Positions 58,842 through 64,000 of a stretch of DNA of 64,000 nt are shown piece by piece. The notes under the pieces are model-generated. The model saw nothing but the letters and a program-made list of their open reading frames with translations, did not search any database and had not been told where the DNA came from. The stretch spans positions 6,840,501-6,904,500 of the forward strand of contig LR746273.1 in NCBI GenBank assembly GCA_902729315.2. Direction: 5' to 3'. Numbering within the stretch: the first letter of the stretch is position 1; the number at the start of each line of letters is the position of its first letter. This stretch comes from Spirodela intermedia (taxonomy: Eukaryota > Streptophyta > Magnoliopsida > Alismatales > Araceae). The translations under genes were made by a program, and so were the position numbers.

Positions 58842-60490
58842 CTTGGTTTCTTCCTCTTCCGGCGCCACTCCCCCTGCACCCTCTTCCTCGTTGGTCTTTG
58901 GGGCTTCAACTTCTCCGAACATGTCCTTGTAAACCACTGCCTGATCGATCTCCCTTTCAAAGCCAGATGGTTCATCTCAGGTTCTGCTCCATTTTGCCCA
59001 AGACTAAGTTCTTCACCCATATTGTCCACATAGTCGACCTGATTGTTCTCCTGCATCCTCCTCTTCCGGACATAGGTTCCTTGAACCTCGGCGACATTGT
59101 CATCATCGTCGCCATAACCATCACTGCCCTCACTGCTCTTCAACCCTCATACAGATGGTAGAGGGTACATTGCTGTCCCCAGTTTCGCCCTCCCCAAAGC
59201 ATTCTTCCTCACCGACGGAGACAGACTGGATGCTCGAGATCTAAGATATCAACTACAGATGCTTCCTTATGGCCAACTCCAGGGTATCGACAAAATCATA
59301 TTTCAGAGTCGTCTTGTGGCTCCCCAGTGTTATACCCGAGTAGGGAGGATACCTCTAGAGGGAGTAAGGCTTTCCGCTTACGTTGTAGACTATGCCCACC
59401 TTTTCCATTACGCAGAAGGGCACAACACAGACCTCCATACTCTCCACCACGTCCGCCAAGGTGACCCTTCTCAATTTCGTAGCGAGCTGGTCAGCCGCAT
59501 CCTGCCCGATTTCCGAAACAGATAGGAAATGAAAGGCCTATCAGAAAAAAACATGAGGCAGATAACTTATGTGGCAGGCATGCCCGAGGCCTGGGTCTTG
59601 ACTTAAGCACTAAGTTTATTGCCAAGACATACTTTCTTTCCCTAGAGTTCACTCACCTCGTTATAAAATTATGCAACGCGCATGCCATGACTGGCAGTCT
59701 AATGTTCTCCTTGGCAGTCATCAGGATTTCCCGCAGTCGTAGAATGCCGAGCTTTACATTCAACTCCCATTGTTCAGCAAAGCGGAAAGTGTCCAACCTG
59801 TTAATTCTAGATCATCAAATAACTTGGAAGGTCAGACGATCTCAAAGGATAGAAGATCCCGTATTTCTAAGCACTGAAGAAAAGCTTGAAATGGATTATG
59901 CAACACCCAGGGAATGTACAGCATGACCTAACATAGTGTCCCCAGAAATCGAATCAACATATACATTGCAGGCCACACCCACAGGATCTTGATACGACCA
60001 AAGACGCACACCCACAGGTTCTCCAGGCTGAACGAGACTAGAGATGTACTTGACATTCCCTAGCTTCATGAGATCACTGGGGTTCTTTAGATGGAGAGAT
60101 TGGCATTGCTCTTTCGTCAATATGTGCAAGAAGAGTCGTCGCCTCTTTTTCGAGTTTATCAGAGAACTCCCTAATGTCTACATTGAAATCTAATATCCTG
60201 GCCTCCGGCCCTTGTCTCTTATGTCCTCGGACAACACTCTTATTTTCGAATGATAAAGGGAAATATCAGGGTCTTCCCACAGAAAACTAAACGACTATTG
60301 TGGGGCGGCGACATTAAGAGCTTCTTATCTGAAAGTGGGCATCTCAACATCTCGTGCAGTGTGATCTTAGGAGACCTTCAAGCTGTCAAAATCTCGTGCA
60401 TATAGGAACTGGATGACGATTCCCTCAACATCTCGTGCAGTGTGATCGTAGGAGACCTTCAAGCTTTCAAAATTCTTGAAAGACATCGTT
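58842..60490 (-). pseudogene. NRPA1: RNA polymerase I largest subunit pseudogene 2, upstream pieces
   Basis: On the minus strand from high to low coordinates: about 60475-60340 SLKVSYDHTARDVEGIVIQF, partly duplicated in place; about 60110-59940 KYISSLVQPGEPVGV; about 59790-59660 [20 protein letters not shown], then a GTGAGT donor; about 59530-59260 AADQLATKLRRVTLADVVES and PYSGITLGSHKTTLKYDF. An acidic insert at about 59170-58930 includes GYGDDDDNVAEVQG. These are in the right order for the Pol I largest subunit. Stops and frameshifts are numerous. It was a genomic copy with introns before copia inserted. Confidence 0.85.
60341..60473. repeat. 83-bp tandem duplication inside the Pol I subunit pseudogene
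   Basis: CTCAACATCTCGTGCAGTGT through AGGAGACCTTCAAGCT.TCAA occurs at 60341 and again at 60424, differing at a few bases. It duplicates the LKVSYDHTARDVE coding segment. Confidence 0.88.
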
Positions 60491-61340
60491 GGAGGTAATC
60501 ACCGAGCAATGTTTAGTGGGCCGTAACAACTAATGTGTGGGAGAAAATACATGTTAATGAAAATTTTGAGGAAAACTATTAGCCTGTACAGTATATAATC
60601 TCACCGGGGAAAATCTTTGTCAAGCAGGTGTTGCCATGTGCTCATGGTCACCAAATCATCAAGAGAAACGTTAATTCTTGGGCATCTTGTAATCATCGAT
60701 CAAGGTATTCAATGAACGATTAAATCAAATACATGAGGGAGATATAATCATGGGGCCTTGACAAACGTAAAAAACAAAACAATAAATGGAAAAGAAGAGA
60801 AACCGTCGCACCACACATGTAACAATGAGAGAAGGTAAAAAATTCATATGACAAGAATGAATCTCTACAGCACATCGTAAAATATATGAAAAATCAACTA
60901 TCGATTTATTGTGGAACAGACAAGAATTGCTTCTGATAGCATGGCAAAATAGTCAAAAGGATAGTTTTTTGAGAATATATTTCTTTATCAGCTAGGTATT
61001 ATGTGCAGTATATGTAGGTTTAATAAAAAATAATCAATGTAGCTTTGAATGTCTGTTTCCAGACCTTCTTACAGGAGGTTAACCAAGGTTCCCCACGGAA
61101 TACACCCATTGCATGATTTTCTTTTCCGGAGGGCACAAACATCAAGAGTGGGCCACTCCTGAGGTTCTTGTTGAGGCCTGGGACCTGCGGGTACCAATTG
61201 GCGGAGGATGGCTTAGATCAACATTAGTGTTGGCGGGCAAAGGAGGTGGGAACTTAGGGGAAGGTTAGGGACGAGGATATAAAAACCCGCCCCCTTCGTG
61301 AGACAATGTGTTTTTTGTATAACTTAAAGTTGGTAAGTCT
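60491..61340. other. Intergenic, one promoter-like TATA stretch, no gene
   Basis: About 60965-61060 matches 36065-36170. About 61277-61290 reads GAGGATATAAAAACCC, a good TATA box in a GC-rich setting, but no gene follows it. It could be the promoter of a lost gene or of a solo LTR. Confidence 0.4.
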
Positions 61341-62575
61341 ACCAAGAAACTTGAAAACAAGGCAATATTTTGAAGTTACATAGATTAGAGCTGGTTTGTC
61401 TTGTTTTCTGGACCGTCCTGGCCCATTTCAATGTTCTAGAGATTACCAAGATACAAGAAGCCAGAAAACCAGGAAATAGCCAGCGTAGCCCGAAAGCCTT
61501 ACTCAAGCACCGGACTTTGGGCAGCCAGGGAAACAAATAGCCCACAAAATGGTATAAATATTGTGACTGATAACCTTAGGATGCAGATAATTCTGGCCTG
61601 AATCAAAGATATTCTGTAACTTTCTGTGGAGTAAAAATAATTGATATATTTGCCAGGATGTAAGGATAATAGCCAGAGACTGATGTGTGCGTTTGCGCAA
61701 ACCTAGGGGAACAAATGGGCCACTAAATTCTAAAAAAAGAATGACAGATTACCTTACATTACGGATGATTGTGGTCCAAATCGGAGGATATTTTGAAATC
61801 TGAAATGGTATAAAAATAAATGATATATTTAGGGCGTGGATAAATGATCGTGTTCTTGATAATCCCTTGGAAATGTTCTGCCGAATAGGGAATCTTTCAG
61901 TGCTGGCCGCCAACGCTGTCGACACGACCGCGCATGGACACCCTGAGCTATACGGCACCTCCCTCAACAATTAATGTGGGCGACAGTGAGCGGCAGAGCA
62001 TTCGTGGTTGACAATGAGTCAGACGAAGACTTAAGGTGTTGCCCTTTTCATTCTCATGAGCAGACCAGTTTTGTTTCCTAGGTTGAGTCGGACGTGTCCT
62101 TCAAAGGGGGCTCCAGAACATCGGTCGGGTAAGTTCGGGAGTTGGCAAGGTGTGGATCATAAGTCCATAGGCCCCACCTTCTCTGTATATTTGTCTTTCT
62201 ATCTGTCTCTGCCCGTCCGACCATCTGTCTGTCTGTCTGTCTGTCTCTCTCTCGTCTAAATGGGTGAAACGGGAACTGTAATACCGCCCAAATTCGCCCT
62301 TCCAGCTCGGCCTTCATGGAAAAGTTCACGCATGCTTGATTGCAATTAGGCTAGTCGGTGGCGTCTAGTTCAGTGTAAATAATTCATATCAGATGGAGAA
62401 GGCGATGTATAATGCAGATTCTGACCTTGCTTAAAAGATGGAAGTAGAGTGGGTGCATTCCCGGTAACAGTCCCCATAGATGGTTTCCTGGCCGTGAAGA
62501 CGACGTCTAGGTAAGCATTCGCCAAGTTTTTTATCGATAAGTCTGAACCTCCATCTAGGATGGGCAACAAGATTA
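61341..62575. repeat. Second shared 5' block, copy at right end
   Basis: It matches 46020-47530 and 38760-39300: CAGGAAATAGCCAGCGTAGC (61469), GATATATTTAGGGCGTGGAT (61823), AATAGGGAATCTTTCAGTGC (61885), AACGGGAACTGTAATACCGC (62267) and GGTAACAGTCCCCATAGATG (62463). A TCTG/TC microsatellite lies at 62225-62255. No receptor kinase exon follows; the next feature is an MDP1 relic. Confidence 0.75.
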
Positions 62576-62589
62576 CGGAGATATGTGCA

Positions 62590-63165
62590 GGTGTGCCGTA
62601 TCCTGGCATCTATGTCCAATTATTGCCTCAAAAACCACTGATTTTTACGTCATCTATGTCCGCATCTACTGGAATTATCATATGCAGGCAAAAGCAAGCA
62701 TGAATCGGGACACTTACCACGCGAGGGAGGGTCTGAAGGGTGTAGTCGATGTCAAACACAAGCAGGCGAGGGAGGGCCTGGAAGAGGTCCAGAAATATCT
62801 GCAGGGCCCCCTCCTCCACCCTCTCCGCCCCCCATCGCTCCGTCCCATTGCCCCTTCTTCCCACCTCTTCCGACGAGGCGCCGCGAGAAAGCACTCCGTT
62901 TACCCTTTTCGAAATAGGCCAAGAACAGGCCGTGCATTTCTGAAGGGCGAGCCCGGCACATGCACCAACTCTATCCTACCACGTGTCTTGAAAAGCTTAC
63001 GCCCCTTGCGATTCCAGCTCATGGGCCATGTAGGGGTGCCATTAGAGGCATGTGGGCCGGCTATAAGCATGATCTGTGATTTTCCTCACCTTTTCGTGCC
63101 TTACTGTATCAGAGTTTTGCCACGTGCACGAATGATATTCCGCCATGGGTTCTCCAGCATGGGAG
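62590..63165 (-). pseudogene. MDP1 exon-1 relic 2 with MDP1 5' flank
   Basis: On the minus strand about 62828-62722 reads ERVEEGALQIFLDLFQALPR then LLVFDIDYTL, closely matching MDP1 exon 1 with HAD motif I kept as DID. It then departs: TLWPFYC becomes TLQTLPRV followed by a GTAAGT donor. No further MDP1 exons are found on this side. The flank at 62840-63165 matches the MDP1 promoter block (GCATGTGGGCCGGCTATAAG). It is better preserved than relic 1. Confidence 0.83.
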
Positions 63166-63660
63166 ATTAGTTATTCACTTTTCGTTCTCCGACGGACGTA
63201 CCAACGGATGGTATGGGAAGAAATTTAGTGACGAGGAGGGTGGTAGTACATGCGCCGCTGAGCACGGTTGATTGTTGACCAAATGTCTCCACCTGGGTGG
63301 ATAGCGCGAGCAACAGCTGTGGGTGGTGTTTATGAATATTTTAATAGATGATAGTTGGTGATCCATGAGCAACACCTGACGAATTTCTTTGCTTGAAACT
63401 ACTCCAAACATCGATATTTTGTTCTTCGAAGAATGGGAAGGCCCAACATTCATCTATGGATTTAAGATGCCGGAGACCACAGAGAGGAAAATTGTGGGGT
63501 TCCGATTCATGTAATGACCATCGTGGCCCCATTGATTTACCCAAATTTCTGGAAGAATATGAGCCCATAAATGGAATGGGACAGAGCAGGTAAACTCGGC
63601 ATCTTGACATACAAAGCAGCAGCATTCAAACGTCAGATGTTACGAGAAAAAAATAATAGT
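63166..63660. repeat. Duplicated 5' intergenic module, copy D
   Basis: GACGGACGTACCAACGGATG (63191) matches 485. CAGCTGTGGGTGGTGTTTAT (63313) matches the module core. TAATGACCATCGTGGCCCCA (63512) matches the others. ATTCAAACGTCAGATGTTAC (63624) matches 38253 and 15010. Confidence 0.75.
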
Positions 63661-63689
63661 AATTTAAAAATAGATATATTTTTTAAAAA

Positions 63690-64000
63690 TAATCAGCTCA
63701 TTCTTCCTTCCATCCCCTACGACGGTGGAACTTGACAGGTTCTACACGCAGAGACGAGGGCGAGAGAGGGAGGGTGGGTAACCGGGGGGAGGGGGGGGGG
63801 GAGGTGGAGGGAAAGCCATTGACACCCGTACACCTCAAGAAGGTCGCCGACGTGCATCGACCTCTAGATTCATTCCGGCTGGGAGGAATAAAGGGTTAGA
63901 AGCAGACAGGCGAGAGAAGGTCGGTCTGTGCTCAAGGGACCACCACGTATAGCCTGTTGCCCGCTTTCTAGGTGTGACTGAGCCTGGAAGACTTTGCTGG
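63690..64000 (-). repeat. Inverted receptor kinase 5' flank at right edge
   Basis: On the minus strand, 63775-63700 reads CTCGTCTCTGCGTGTAGAAC, then CCGTCGTAGGGGATGGAAGG, matching the last ~80 bases before the RLK1 start (CGTCTCTGCGTGTAGAGCCT, CACCGTCGTATGGGATGAAA). Homology stops just after the start codon region at about 63695. A poly-G/A run lies at 63784-63802. Bases 63810-64000 were not recognised. It suggests a receptor kinase promoter in the opposite orientation to RLK1 and RLK2. Confidence 0.65.

Overview
This is nuclear DNA of a flowering plant. The evidence is multi-exon genes with GT-AG introns, plant-type malectin-like LRR receptor kinases, a plant-type magnesium-dependent phosphatase, a Ty1/copia retrotransposon primed by initiator tRNA-Met, and abundant GA microsatellites. 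Early exons are GC-rich while later exons and introns are AT-rich. That gradient hints at a monocot, but the species cannot be fixed from the sequence alone.

The window is a decayed tandem array built from one repeating block. The block order is: MDP1 5' end (minus strand), a conserved intergenic module, a ~700-bp promoter repeat, a malectin/LRR receptor kinase (plus strand), and a fragment of the RNA polymerase I largest subunit (minus strand). Two receptor kinase genes are intact. RLK1 (17337-22129, 905 aa) and RLK2 (47621-52495, 902 aa) both have 13 exons, with 9 of the 13 identical in length. One MDP1 gene is intact (1621-3837 minus, 4 exons, 173 aa). Everything else gene-like is partial or broken.

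Region by region. 1-600: exon 1 and 5' flank of a minus-strand receptor kinase running off the left edge. 600-4400: intergenic module and MDP1. 4.4-9.4 kb: an old minus-strand receptor kinase pseudogene. 9.8-10.7 kb: ~200-bp tandem satellite. 11-12.7 kb: LTR-like repeat and a fragment of LRR exons. 13.3-17.3 kb: module plus a triplicated ~700-bp promoter repeat leading into RLK1. 22.9-24.4 kb: malectin fragment and a 150/100-bp satellite. 24.4-33.2 kb: AT-rich repeat-filled DNA containing another module/promoter copy split by a ~3.8-kb insertion and a kinase relic. 33.2-37.4 kb: large GA microsatellite, Pol I subunit pseudogene 1, MDP1 exon-1 relic. 37.7-45.3 kb: modules, a LTR-like insertion, two 5' receptor kinase pseudogenes and a 326-bp inverted repeat. 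46-52.5 kb: 409-bp tandem duplication, then RLK2. 53-60.5 kb: Pol I subunit pseudogene 2 split by a copia element whose own interior is inverted. 61.3-64 kb: module, MDP1 exon-1 relic, and an inverted receptor kinase 5' flank at the right edge.

The intact kinases resemble plant LRR-I (malectin-like) receptor kinases, which act at the plasma membrane in cell-wall, immune or symbiotic signalling. Ligand and role here are unknown. No RNA gene, CRISPR array or plastid/mitochondrial insert was recognised.
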